Part shown: positions 1 through 9,335 of the stretch, in pieces | Layout of the letters: each line of letters begins with the position of its first letter | Numbering within the stretch: the first letter of the stretch is position 1 | From: GCA-003244245 sp963822695 | GTDB taxonomy: Bacteria; Actinomycetota; Actinomycetes; Mycobacteriales; Pseudonocardiaceae | DNA length: 64,000 nt | NCBI GenBank assembly: GCA_963822695.1 | Contig: CAWGJH010000010.1 | Location: 1-64,000, forward strand | Reading direction: 5' to 3' | The notes under the pieces: generated by a model | Seen by the model: the letters and a program-made list of their open reading frames with translations, nothing else | Told to the model about the DNA's origin: nothing | Database searches by the model: none | Position numbers and translations under genes: made by a program

Positions 1-590
1 GCTGGTCCCGCTTTCCCGCTGCCTTTCAGCTGCCGGCGTTCGCTTCTTGGGCATCCGTTCCCGCCAAGGAATTCAGCCCCCCTTACGGTCGGCCTACCGT
101 CGCATCCCACAATCTCTGGGGACGAGACGGACCCTGGCGGGGTTTCCATGTTTCGCACGTGGGAGACCCGGCTGGGTTGGGTGGCCTCTGTACTCCGGGA
201 ACGGCGGTGTTCACGCGACCGTAGCGTGGTCCTCGGTCGCCGCCTGCCGCCTCTCAACGGCGCGGTCCCTGCGACCCCGGTGTCCCCACCCGTCCCAGGG
301 CCTGGCAATAACGAAGCATCAACGAGGATTCACGGTTGTTCACCCGTCCAGCCTTCCCCTCGCCTGTAGCCCCCGGACGGAACGAGGACCCTTGGACTTG
401 CCCCTGAGCTTCACACCCGACTGAGCCAGACCCAGCCACGCATGTCAGGGTGGGGACAGGTCTTGAACACTGACCCGGACTACGTCCTCGACATCAGCCG
501 ACCTCCTCGACGTCGTCACTCGCCACGTGCGACCTCACGTCGCAACCACGGTTTGCCTCGCTCTCCTTTCCGCCCGGGACCGGTTCGCCA
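1..590 (-). other. Possible group II intron 5' region with start of a truncated ORF
   Basis: No convincing gene on the plus strand. On the minus strand an ATG at 54 opens a reading frame that runs off the window edge and begins MPKKRTPAAERQRESGTS, a basic start that could belong to a reverse transcriptase/maturase. The roughly 500 bases before it are GC-rich and lack codon bias, as expected for a structured intron leader. The group II intron reading is inference: neither domain V nor the body of the maturase lies in the window. It could equally be another mobile-element leader. Confidence 0.3.
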
Positions 591-613
591 CCGGGCTTGT
601 GACGGTCGCCGCG

Positions 614-1864
614 CTACGGCTGAAGCAGCACCGGGAGTTCGGCCAGCTTGCGGGACCCGGGTACCGGGCGCCAGGTCGGGGCGGCGGCGGTGCGCAGCGA
701 CGGGAACCGGTCGAACAGCGCCCGCAGCGCGACCTCGGTCTCTTGGCGGGCCAGGGCCGCGCCCAGGCAGTAGTGCGCGCCGTGCCCGAAGCCCAGGTGC
801 CCCTCGCCGTGCCCGGACAGCACGCGGGTGACGTCGAAGCGGTCTGGCTCGGGGAAGCGGCGCGGGTCGAAGTTCGCCGACACCAGCACGGGCACCATCA
901 CCTCGCCCGCTCGCAGCGACACCCCGGCGAACTCCATGTCCTGGCAGGCGTAGCGCAGTCCTGCGATCAACGCCATGCCACAGGTGCGCACCAGCTCGTG
1001 CACCGCCGTAGGCCAGTGCTGCTGCTGCTCGCGTAGCAGGGCCAGTTGGTCGGGGTGCTCGAGCAGCGCGACCACACTGTTACCGATCAGGTGCGCGGTG
1101 GCCTCGTGCCCGGCCAGTACCAGGGTCAACACGAAGGTGACCAGGTCCTGGTCCGACAACCGGCCGTGTTCCTCGTCGTGGGCCCGGATCAGCGCGCTGA
1201 GCAGGTCATCCTCGGGGGTCTCGCGCCGGATGCCGATCAGTGCCCCGATACCGGCCACCATCTCCCGCAACGCCGGGGGCATCAGGTCCGGGCCCATCGA
1301 CACCAGGGCACGACCCCACTCACGCCAGGCCGGGCGGTCCGCCTCGGGAATGCCCACCATCTCGCAGATCACCGTGATGGGTAGCGGGTAGCAGAACCGT
1401 TCGACCAGGTCGACCGGGCCACCCGAACGACTCGACTCCTTGCCCAGCTCGTCCAGCAACGACCCGGTGATCGCCTCTACTCGGGGGCGCAGCTCGCTGA
1501 CCCGGCGCACGGTGAACGCCCGGGAGACCAGGGTGCGCAGCTGGGGGTGGTCGGGCGCGTCGGTGTGGGGGATCGAGTGGGTCAGGTAGGTGGCTTCCTC
1601 GGCGGTGAACCCGTAGGTCTGGATCAGCCGTTGCATCGGGTCCCCCATGTTGACGCCGGGTACCGAGGCTGGGTCGTTGACGAACCTCGGATCGCTCAGG
1701 ACCGCGTTGGCCTCCTCGAACCGGGTGGCGTACCAGACCGGGACCTGGCCCATCAACGTGCCGGCCACCAGGGCACCCTGCTCCCGCAGCCGCCCGTACT
1801 CCCGGTAGGGATCGGCCAGGAACTCTGGCGCCATCGCGTCCGGCTCTCCGGTGTGGGTAGTCAT
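614..1864 (-). CDS. Cytochrome P450
   Basis: Soluble bacterial P450 of 416 residues, a typical length for actinobacterial class I enzymes that take electrons from a ferredoxin. Visible motifs are the I-helix oxygen-binding stretch LAGHEAT, an ExxR-type ELVR in the K helix, the FDPRRFPEPDRFD meander region and the heme loop HLGFGHGAHYCLG with its cysteine ligand. The start MTTHTGEP was chosen because AAGGAG lies just upstream; a start 15 codons earlier is possible. The substrate cannot be told from sequence. A divergent-type TetR regulator (with an internal stop) lies directly upstream on the same strand, and a ferredoxin gene is about 3.3 kb away, so redox pairing is plausible but unproven. 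Confidence 0.92.
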   Translation of the reverse strand: MTTHTGEPDAMAPEFLADPYREYGRLREQGALVAGTLMGQVPVWYATRFEEANAVLSDPRFVNDPASVPGVNMGDPMQRLIQTYGFTAEEATYLTHSIPHTDAPDHPQLRTLVSRAFTVRRVSELRPRVEAITGSLLDELGKESSRSGGPVDLVERFCYPLPITVICEMVGIPEADRPAWREWGRALVSMGPDLMPPALREMVAGIGALIGIRRETPEDDLLSALIRAHDEEHGRLSDQDLVTFVLTLVLAGHEATAHLIGNSVVALLEHPDQLALLREQQQHWPTAVHELVRTCGMALIAGLRYACQDMEFAGVSLRAGEVMVPVLVSANFDPRRFPEPDRFDVTRVLSGHGEGHLGFGHGAHYCLGAALARQETEVALRALFDRFPSLRTAAAPTWRPVPGSRKLAELPVLLQP

Positions 1865-1887
1865 CTCGTGCTCCTTACCCGGATGGA

Positions 1888-2598
1888 TCACCGCACGCGG
1901 CGGCGCCACTCCTGGTCGATGTAGGTGATCAATGAGTCGTAGAGACCGGCCACGGTCGCGGCCAGCTCGGGGGTCGGGATGCCAGTGCCGGTCTGCAGCA
2001 CCGAGGCGATCGCGTACTCCAGCAACTCGGCCCGCGCTTCCGGGTCGGCCGGCACGGCGGCCATGCTCTGCGGCCCGAGCAGATAGAACCCGACGGAGGT
2101 GGCGCTGAGCAGGTAGTGCTGCGCACCCGCGGGCAGGTCGGTGCGCACCAGCCCGGCCTCACGCAGCAGCCGCAGGTGCTCGGCGAACACCGCGTCCCGT
2201 CGCTCGGCGAGCTCGCCCAGCGTCGCGGCGGCCTCCTGGGCGAGTCAACCGAAAGTCTCCGGATCGCCCAGGTAGACCGCCCTGGCCACCGGATCCTCGG
2301 CCAGCCGCCGGTAAGCCGAGCCCATCATCCGGGCAGGCATCGCCTCGACCGGGTCGGCCCGCACCCGGTCAGCAACGTCGCGTTGTCCCTCGCGTTGCGC
2401 GCGCAGCAGCACCGTGATGAACAACGACTCCTTGTTCGGGAAGTGCAGATAGACCGTGCCCTTGCCGACGCCGGCGGCACGGGCCACGTCCTCGATGGTG
2501 ACCCGCCGATAGCTCAGCCGGACCAACAGCTCGGCGGCGGCGTCGAGCACCCGAACCATCCGCTCAGACTCGATGACCCGATTTACAGTTTTGGTCAC
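1888..2598 (-). pseudogene. TetR-family regulator interrupted by an in-frame TGA
   Basis: The GTG start at 2598 gives an N-terminal TetR helix-turn-helix: RRVTIEDVARAAGVGKGTVY followed by LHFPNKESLF. The frame meets TGA at 2245-2247 after GDPETFG, then continues in the same frame with LAQEAAATLGELAERRD through a plausible ligand-binding domain to the stop at 1888, for 236 residues in all. A single base change from TGG (Trp) or CGA (Arg) would explain it, so this is a nonsense mutation and not a frameshift. It sits just upstream of the P450 on the same strand and probably once regulated it. As written, only the DNA-binding half (about 117 residues) would be made. Confidence 0.85.
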
Positions 2599-2602
2599 GC
2601 GG

Positions 2603-3110
2603 TCACAGTAGCGGACCTGTTGTTGAGTGGTTTCCCCGGCGGATGCCCAGAGCCAACGGTGCGGCCAACCACCGACTACGAGCACCACGGACGTCGGAGA
2701 CGTGCCCTCAGCGACCTGCTCGGCGTCCGCGACCTGCCGCGCACCCGCACCGCGCTGATACCCCTGATGGAGACGCTTGCCATGCACGTCGCCGCCGTTT
2801 GTACTTCCTGGCACCAGCCTTACCAACACCCCCTGTGAGGATCGGCGTGTGCCACCCCAGATCCTGGTCTGAATGTGAGGATCGCCGGCGTGCCATCCCG
2901 GGCCATGGTCTGACCCGTAACGCAACTGGTGTGAATGCCTTGGGACTGATCTGTCGGCCCTGGTTTGGGGTGGTGCTTGCTCCCCGCCGGAGAGGGTGGG
3001 TGTGTCCCGTTAGGGGCCTTGCCGTCAACAGGGCACCGTCACAATTCTGACCACCCGCGCCGGTCTGGCGAGGGCCATCCGTTCCGTGACGACCAGGAGA
3101 AGGGACGACC
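2603..3110. other. Intergenic stretch with an imperfect 39-40 bp tandem repeat
   Basis: No supported gene. Two imperfect copies of a repeat beginning TGTGAGGATCG and ending TGGTCTGA lie at 2834-2872 and 2874-2913. Their origin is unknown; they flank the IS110 remnant and may be part of its insertion target. Confidence 0.5.
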
Positions 3111-4212
3111 ATGCTCAGCATGCCGCAATCATCGGTGCCTAGCCAGGCCAGCAGTGATCCTGACGAGGTTGTCGTGGGGGTGGATACTCACAAGGACGTG
3201 CACGTGGCCGCGGTGCTCACGTCGCTGGGCGTGTTGCGAGAAAGCAAGAAGTTCCCCGCTACCGCGGCTGGTTACCAAGCGTTGCTGGCTTGGGTATGTA
3301 CGTTCGGGGTATTCCGGCGGGCCGGAGTGGAGTGCACTGGCCTCTGACGGTGCGGCGCTGGCCCAGTACCTGCGGGCGGGGTGGTGTCGAGGTGATCGAG
3401 GTCCACCAGGTGCGACAAGGCCACCCGCCGCCGACGCGGTGAAGACCGACACTCTCGACGCCCAAGCCGCCGCCCGGGCGGTACTCAGCGGCCGGGCCAG
3501 CGCGACGGCGAAGGCCGGTGACGGGCCAGTGGAGATGCCGCAGGGTGTTCACGTTGGCCAAGGGCTCCGCCGTCAAAGCCCGCACCCAGACCATCAACCA
3601 ACCCGAAAGCCGTGCTCGTCGCGGGGCGACCCCGCGCTGCGCGAGACCCTCTCGGGCCTGAGCACCACCATGCTCACCCCGCCGCTGCACACCACGAGAG
3701 CTCGATACACCCCAGGACACCACCAGCGCCGCCGCCTACACCCTGCAGCTACTACCCCCGGCGCATCAGTCAGCTCACCGACGAGATCCGCGAGCTGCAA
3801 CAACAGATCACCGCCGCCATCACCAGTCACACCCCGACCCTGCTGACCCGCCGCGGCATCGGCCCGGACAACGCGGCGGCCCTGCTCATCGCCGCCGGCG
3901 ACAACCCCCACCGCCTCCGCAGCGAGGCCTCCTTCGCCGCCCTGTGCGGCGTCAGCCCCCAGCAGGCATCCTCGGGCAAAACCACCCGCCACCGGCTCAA
4001 TCGCGGCGGCGACCGCCAAGCCAACGCCGCGCTCTCCCGCATCACCCTGTCCCGCCTGCGCTGGGACGCCCGCACCCGCGACTACCTCGCCCGCCGCATC
4101 ACCGAAGGCACAACCCACCGCGAAGCCATCCGCTGCCTGCAAGCGCTCCATCGCCCGCGAGATCTACCAGATCATCACGTCCCCACCCAACGCTGAGCCC
4201 TCAGCGGCGTGA
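3111..4212 (+). pseudogene. IS110-family transposase, frameshifted
   Basis: The remnant covers most of an IS110-type (DEDD/Tpase_20) transposase. The N-terminal part shows VVVGVDTHKDVHVAAV, and the catalytic-core region resembles the family's KTDTLDAQAAARAVLSGRA. The C-terminal Tpase_20 part contains LLTRRGIGPDNAAALLIAAG and FAALCGVSPQQASSGKT. The reading frame changes at about 3345, 3540, 3620 and 4145. The last frame ends IAREIYQIITSPP with a stop at 4210-4212. Several independent frameshifts make it inactive. IS110 elements lack long terminal inverted repeats, so no ends could be fixed. Confidence 0.85.
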
Positions 4213-4283
4213 CATCCAGAGGGGCCTTACTGCCAGCGCGGCTGCCGGTGGCCAGGGTGCGCCCAGAGAAGAAGTGTCAACAC

Positions 4284-5139
4284 ATGTTGACGACGCCCGC
4301 AGAGGCCACCATCTCGCCGGGTCGCGAGCTGGCAGCCCGCGCGCGTCACGTGGCGGGACTGCTCCACCACCTCGCCGACGCGGCCGAGTCACGCCAACCG
4401 GGGACGGTCGGCTCCTAGATGCGCCACGTCCGGGTAGATCCACGCGAGTGTGCGCGAAGAGCTGATGATCGCCGCTGTGGCCCGTGAGCGAGCGGCCGGC
4501 GGCGCATCGTGGACCACGATCGGGGCCGCCCAAGACCCGCCCGTCAGCAGGCAAGCCGCCCAACAACGCTACCAACGCCTCCTCCGCCGCGCGAACCTCA
4601 CCAACGACGGCGACACCGTACTCGAGCCACCACCTGAACCCGCACGACACGAGCAGACGAGCCCTCCGACCGTCAACGACGGTGTTGACGGGCCCTCCCG
4701 GCGTTCCCCGCAACGCCGGGAGCCGCCACACACGGCCATCTCCGCTGGCGGCATGGGGGCCGCCGAGGATCGGCGCGACCTGATCCGCGCCAGCGACTAC
4801 CCGACCAGCGGCGCATGGTTGGTCACCGTCGAGGGCATGACCGTCGGCAGCGTCCAACCCACCTACAGCAGTACCCGCGCCAAGCGATGGACCGCCCTGA
4901 TCAACGGCGTGTCCGTTCTCGGTGGGCGAGCCTTCCCCAGCCGCGACAAGGCCGCAATCCAGGTCCTCCTCGAGCACGAACACCACCAACACCGAACACC
5001 ACCAACACCGGACGGCACGCGACGGTCGCCGACAGGGTTCCCAGTAGTCCAGAGCGGGACACAACGGGGTTGCGACATGAGGTCCCAACCCCTGATTTTC
5101 GCGGTCCCCCACCCGAACCGCAGTGCCCAACGGCTTTGA
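4284..5139 (+). pseudogene. Conserved actinobacterial hypothetical protein, probably frameshifted
   Basis: Two short frames seem to belong to one ancestral gene. The first (4284-4418) reads ISPGRELAARARHVAGLL. The second (GTG at 4450) reads REELMIAAVARERAAGGASW followed by a helix-turn-helix-like segment with SRQAAQQRYQRLL. They are in different frames, and the helix-turn-helix itself looks disturbed (IGAAQDPPVSRQAA). The remainder (to 5139) contains a possible small beta-rich domain near VTVEGMTVGSVQP. No function is known to me. It follows the IS110 remnant and looks like accessory cargo. The long antisense frame over the same interval has no recognisable content. Confidence 0.4.
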
Positions 5140-5190
5140 TTGCCATCCTCCGGCCCTCCCGAAGGTCAACGGGCACCGACACGCACCTCC

Positions 5191-5376
5191 TCACCCACGA
5201 GGGATGGCCTGGATCGGCCACGCCGCCGCAGCCTGGCGCACGCGGTCGAGCCGGTCGTCGGAGACGGCCGGGTTGTACAGCAATGCCTCCTCCCCGTGCA
5301 GCTCGAACACCTCCGGCGCGAGGAACACGCACTGCGCGTAACCCTGGCAGCGGGTCAGGTCCACGACGATCCGCAT
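5191..5376 (-). CDS. P450-type 3Fe-4S ferredoxin lacking its final cluster cysteine
   Basis: Short (61-residue) ferredoxin of the type that serves bacterial P450s. It starts MRIVVDLTRCQGYAQC and has the family signature FLAPEVFEL. The family pattern is C-x5-C and a distant C-P. Here the first two cysteines are present, but the C-terminal CP is WP in AAAAWPIQAI (codon TGG where TGC is expected). Without that ligand a 3Fe-4S cluster should not form normally, so this is either a decaying gene or a sequence error. The start follows a GGAG-containing stretch. It lies downstream of the amidohydrolase on the same strand, separated by 190 bases with a possible coding remnant (VERITAEEHIRRALKGR). Confidence 0.8.
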   Translation of the reverse strand: MRIVVDLTRCQGYAQCVFLAPEVFELHGEEALLYNPAVSDDRLDRVRQAAAAWPIQAIPRG

Positions 5377-5565
5377 CCCAAGCCACTCCCTCCGTCGCCT
5401 CAGCTCCCGGTCCCTTTCTGCAGCTTCGCCGCGACTCACTGCGAGCGCGCCCCTTCAACGCGCGCCGAATGTGCTCCTCGGCGGTGATGCGCTCCACCAA
5501 CCTGATCGCCCTGGCTCATAGCCACCGGTAACCAGCCAACACACTGCCTGGCGGCTTGCCCGGCT

Positions 5566-6507
5566 TCACCGGGTGGCCAGGAGACGGGGGAACAGCGCCG
5601 CGGCGTTGTCGTGGTCAATGGCGCGGCGGGTCGCGTCGTCGAGGGGGTAGGACTGCAGGTTGGCCGCGAAGTGGCCGGCCACCGTGGGCTGGGCATAGGG
5701 GAAGTCGCTGCCATAGGTGATGCGCTGCGGGTCGGCGAAGGCGAGCAGGCTCGGCAGGGCGACCGGGCTGGCCGTCAGTGCGGTATCGAAATAGAACCGG
5801 CGCAGCTGGGCCGGGCCGTTGACCGGGTCGAGCCCGCCAGGAAGGGCCGTGAACCGCTCCGCGGCATAGGGCAGGAAGCCGCCGCCGTGCGAGAGCAGGA
5901 TCTTTAGCCGGGGATAGCGGTCGAGCACCCCGTTACGGGCCATGAGCAGGGCGGCGCGGGTGGTGTCGAGAAGGAAGTCGGCGATGAACTCGGGCAGCCC
6001 GGGTACCGAGGGTCCGGCCAGCGGCCCGGGATGTACGAACACCACCGCGCTGCGTTCATCCAGGGCCGCCATCAGCGGGTCGAAGGCGGGATCGCCGAGG
6101 TAGCGACCCTCAACGCTGGCGAGCAGGATCACGCCGTCGGCGCCGAGCCGGTCGAAGGCCTCAGCGGCCTCGGCGATCGCGCCGTTGACGTCGGGCAGCG
6201 TCAGGGTGGCGAAGAAGCCGAACCGGTCGGGGTGATCTTTCACCAGCTCGGCGACCTGCTCGTTGACCACCCGCGCCATCCTGCGGGCCTCCACGTCGTC
6301 GCCCAGATGGACACCGGGCGTCGAGATGGACACGACGGCCGCGGCGATCCCGGCCTCGTCCAGGTAAGCGATCGCAGCACCCGGGCTCCAGGCGGGCAAA
6401 GCGATCCCGCTCCGTCCCATGGTGTCCAGGCCGTGGGAGTGCAGCCAGTCGGTCCACACCGGCGGGAGCACGTGGTGATGAGTGTCGATGGTGCCTGACG
6501 GGGTCAT
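5566..6507 (-). CDS. Amidohydrolase (ACMSD-like, amidohydrolase_2 family)
   Basis: Metal-dependent hydrolase or decarboxylase of 313 residues with a TIM-barrel. The metal-binding elements are visible in order: HxH in IDTHHHVLP near the N-terminus, a histidine in VFVHPGPL (mid-protein), a histidine in LLSHGGGFLPY and the late aspartate in YGSDFPYAQP. The family acts on aromatic-ring breakdown products and related carboxylates; the exact substrate is unknown. ATG at 6507 has GGGAGG upstream and overlaps the stop of the upstream oxidoreductase by four bases (ATGA), so the two were translationally coupled. It appears intact while both neighbours are damaged. Confidence 0.85.
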   Translation of the reverse strand: MTPSGTIDTHHHVLPPVWTDWLHSHGLDTMGRSGIALPAWSPGAAIAYLDEAGIAAAVVSISTPGVHLGDDVEARRMARVVNEQVAELVKDHPDRFGFFATLTLPDVNGAIAEAAEAFDRLGADGVILLASVEGRYLGDPAFDPLMAALDERSAVVFVHPGPLAGPSVPGLPEFIADFLLDTTRAALLMARNGVLDRYPRLKILLSHGGGFLPYAAERFTALPGGLDPVNGPAQLRRFYFDTALTASPVALPSLLAFADPQRITYGSDFPYAQPTVAGHFAANLQSYPLDDATRRAIDHDNAAALFPRLLATR

Positions 6508-7396
6508 CGAGGGCCTCCCTGGTGATCGCCGACGGTCCGGGAACAGTCCGGCACCAGGACGATCTTGCCGAGGGTGTGCCGCTGCTCGAGCTCGGCGAAG
6601 GCGTCGCGCACCCGCTCCAGCGGGTAGGTGGCCGCGATCGGCAGGTCGATCTGCCCGTCGGCCACCAGCGACGCCATCTCGGCCAGCACCTCGGTGGACG
6701 TCGCTTCCGCGCTGCCCTCGGTCTTCGCCCCGATCTCGTGGGCCAACGGCCACGACGCCGGCACGATCGTGTCGATGCGGCCCGGGGCCACGCCGAGGTC
6801 CACGGCCACCTGCACGTACGGCGGCCCGAACAGGTCGACGAAGGCGTCGATGCCGCCGGGTGCCGCGGCGCGCAGCCGGTCGGCCAGCCCCTCGCCGTAG
6901 GCCACCGGCTCAACTCCGTGGTTGCGCAGCCACGCATGATGGGTCTCCGACGCGATGCCCAGCACCCGCGCTCCCCGCACCCGCAACAGCTGCACCAGCA
7001 TGGTTCCCACGCCGCCGGCGGCCGCCGACACCACCACGGTGTCCCCGGACCCGGCCCCGACGGCCCGCGCCGCAGCGTAGGCCGTGGCCCCGACGACATA
7101 CAGCGTACCGGCGGCCTCCCAGCTCAGCCCGGCCGGCTTCGGGATCAGCTGGGTGGCCGGCACGACGACGAACTCCGCATGGCTAGACCGCTGCCACGAC
7201 CAGCCCAGCACCTCGTCGCCGACCGCGAAGTCGGCCACCCCGGCGCCCACCGCGGCCACCACGCCCGCCAGGTCGCTTCCCTGTCCCGACGGGAACGTGG
7301 CCGGCCACTGCTGGCGACGTAGAGCACGTCGCGGTCCCCGTAGCGGTCCAAGCGCACGGCCCGACCCCGTACTCCCTCAAGCTGCTCACTGCTCAT
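6504..7396 (-). pseudogene. MDR quinone oxidoreductase with internal deletion
   Basis: Medium-chain NADPH:quinone-oxidoreductase-like gene. The N-terminus (from 7396) reads RAVRLDRYGDRDVLYVA. The next recognisable part, in another frame, is ATFPSGQGSDLAGVVAAVG followed by a normal cofactor domain with VVVSAAAGGVGTMLVQL and a C-terminus to 6504. In full-length members about 40-50 residues, including the early catalytic-domain strands, lie between those two blocks; here they are missing and the frame shifts at about 7300-7330. The deletion is inferred from family architecture. The stop overlaps the amidohydrolase start, so this was the first gene of a small operon. Confidence 0.75.
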
Positions 7397-7908
7397 CCGG
7401 GTACTCGCCTTTCACGCTCCGATCATGGCGTGCGGACGCGCGGAGAGGGGGTACGGCCAGGGTACGCTCAGCGGGCTCACCGGCGAGTATCAGATCGCAG
7501 CGTGATCGAGCCGGGCGACCATGAACCCGCAGGTCAAGCCAACAATCATATATTCGAGCCCCACACGCTGCTCTGGTGAGGGCAGCGCAGAAGGCGAGAC
7601 AGCAGCCGAATCGTTCCTCCCCGACAAGGGTGCTCCGTCGTCGCGAACTCTACCCGTGCCAGGCGTGTCGAGCGCATTCCCGCTAGCGGGGTTTTCCTCC
7701 TGCGGTCAGCCAGTAGGTCAGTTGGTAGCTGCCCTCGATGACGAAGCCGGGTGTCGAGGCGATTGTTGCTGATACCTGGATGCCGCCATGTCTCAGACAC
7801 TCGACTACAACCGGCGAGGACCGGATCGGTACAACCCGGCAGTCACGACCGCGGCGAGCAACGAGCTAGGAGTTAGTGATGCGCGGATCAGATAGGAGAT
7901 AGATAGCT
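7397..7908. other. Intergenic stretch, no gene recognised
   Basis: About 500 bases between the divergent oxidoreductase remnant and the cupin gene. Short frames exist on both strands but none shows a family motif. The right end should contain the promoter of the cupin-dehydrogenase pair. Confidence 0.5.
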
Positions 7909-8361
7909 ATGTCAGAAGTGAGGCTGCTTGATATCGGTAAGATCGAGCCACAGGTAATGACCAGGTGGGACATCACCGGCCACCAGGTCAACCGCCACCT
8001 GCTCAGCAAGGCGCTCACGGGGACGGATGACGTGGTCGTCGACCACATCACGTTCCCGCCCGGTTTCGTCCACCACATGCACCGGCACCCGTACGCTGAC
8101 ATGGTCATCATCCCGTTGAGCAGTGCGGTGCAGTTCCTCGGCGCGTGGGGAGCCCCCGTCGAGGTGTTGCCCGGACATCTCCTTGTCATCCCGCGTGGAA
8201 ACTGGCATGAGGTCAGCAACGTGAGCACCGCTGACAGCCAGGCCCTGCACTTCTTCGCCGGGGTCGGTTCGGTTGACGATATCGGCTACGAAGCCTATAA
8301 GGAGCAGGGTGAGGCGACCCCCTCTCTGGGGCGCAGGCAAGGGAGCAGTTCATGCGGATAG
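7909..8361 (+). CDS. Cupin-domain protein
   Basis: Protein of 150 residues with one cupin barrel. The metal-binding first motif is visible in PGFVHHMHRHPYADM (three histidines), and the second motif region is around HLLVIPRGNWHEV. Cupins of this size bind a metal and a small ligand or act as simple isomerases or dioxygenases; the substrate is unknown. ATG at 7909 is preceded by TAGGAG. The gene's 3' end overlaps the start of the downstream dehydrogenase by ten bases, so they form a two-gene operon. Confidence 0.8.
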   Translation: MSEVRLLDIGKIEPQVMTRWDITGHQVNRHLLSKALTGTDDVVVDHITFPPGFVHHMHRHPYADMVIIPLSSAVQFLGAWGAPVEVLPGHLLVIPRGNWHEVSNVSTADSQALHFFAGVGSVDDIGYEAYKEQGEATPSLGRRQGSSSCG

Positions 8362-9203
8362 CGATCATCGGACTGGGCAGGATGGGGCGCGCGTTCGCCG
8401 ATCGGTTGCTCGACGAGGGTCACAATGTGAGCGTGTGGAACCGGACTCCTGGCCGGGCTGGTGCGCTCCAGGAGCGAGGAGCCAGGGTCATGGGCTCTGC
8501 GGATGACGTGGGCGAGGAGCGTGAGGCCGTCTTCCTCTGCCTGGCCGACGACCAGAGCACCCTCGACGTCGCGGCTCCGAAGGGCGAGGCGCGAGCGAGC
8601 TGGGCACAGACCCTGGTGGTCAACACGGGGACTGTCGCTCCCGAGGTCATCACTGCTCTTGCGCACGCTTACGGTGACAGGTTTGTCGCCGCGCAGATCA
8701 TCGGGGCGCCCCAGGCTGTCCGCTCGGGTGTGGCCACATTCATCGTCGGCGGCCCGGCGTCAGCCCGTGAGGCGCTGCTACCAGTGTGGAAGGCGTTCGC
8801 AGCTCCGCTGGATGTCGGTGACCGCCCGCAGACCGCAGCGATCATGAAGCTGTTGCACAACCAGATGCTGTTAGTGCAGCTGGCCGTGATCGCCGAGACG
8901 CTACGAGCGGGCCGCGCCGCGGGTATCGACGACACCACCTTGGCAGCCACCTTGCACGAGTCGCCGATGATGCCGGCAGGTCTGCGCAACCGCATCGACG
9001 TCCTCTTCGACCCTGACCACGTCGGTTGGTTCAGCAGCGTCCAGGCCGTCAAGGATGTGACGCTCGCCTTGGACCTTGCGAAGGGCGGCGCACAGCTGCC
9101 AGTCACCGAGGCCGCGCGCGACGCCTACCGGCAGGTGGCCCAGGATGGATGGGAGACCTACGACATCACCGCCCTCGTCGAGTATGGCCGGCGCTCGCCG
9201 TGA
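8352..9203 (+). CDS. NAD(P)-dependent beta-hydroxyacid dehydrogenase-like protein
   Basis: Protein of 283 residues in the 3-hydroxyisobutyrate/6-phosphogluconate dehydrogenase superfamily. The N-terminal Rossmann motif is IAIIGLGRMGRAFADRL with a following WNRTPGRA that suits NADP binding. A substrate-loop-like segment is FVAAQIIGAPQAVRSGVATF, and the all-helical C-terminal domain contains the conserved lysine region MKLLHNQML (Lys about 165). Imine reductases share this fold, so it could also be one. It overlaps the cupin gene upstream and probably works in the same small pathway. It looks intact. Confidence 0.8.
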   Translation: MRIAIIGLGRMGRAFADRLLDEGHNVSVWNRTPGRAGALQERGARVMGSADDVGEEREAVFLCLADDQSTLDVAAPKGEARASWAQTLVVNTGTVAPEVITALAHAYGDRFVAAQIIGAPQAVRSGVATFIVGGPASAREALLPVWKAFAAPLDVGDRPQTAAIMKLLHNQMLLVQLAVIAETLRAGRAAGIDDTTLAATLHESPMMPAGLRNRIDVLFDPDHVGWFSSVQAVKDVTLALDLAKGGAQLPVTEAARDAYRQVAQDGWETYDITALVEYGRRSP

Positions 9204-9335
9204 GCCGACCGGGGCCAAAACGAGATCGAGCTGGGAGATCCGGGTCAGCCCCTCGGGCGTCGGCGTTCTGTGGCCGGCGGGCGGTGTTGCGTTGACTGAG
9301 GGTGGTCAGACTTGACCGTGGATTGGTGCCCGGGA

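Noticed and set aside
2708..3121. Minus-strand frame upstream of the IS110 remnant
   Set aside because: Arg/Gly-rich, no family signal, and it covers the tandem repeat.
4201..5169. 322-residue minus-strand frame opposite the hypothetical gene at 4284-5139
   Set aside because: No motif; the plus-strand frames contain a recognisable helix-turn-helix-like segment.
7550..7562. TTCGAGCCCC considered as a tRNA T-loop (also near 63968)
   Set aside because: No acceptor stem, D-arm or anticodon arm could be folded around either site.
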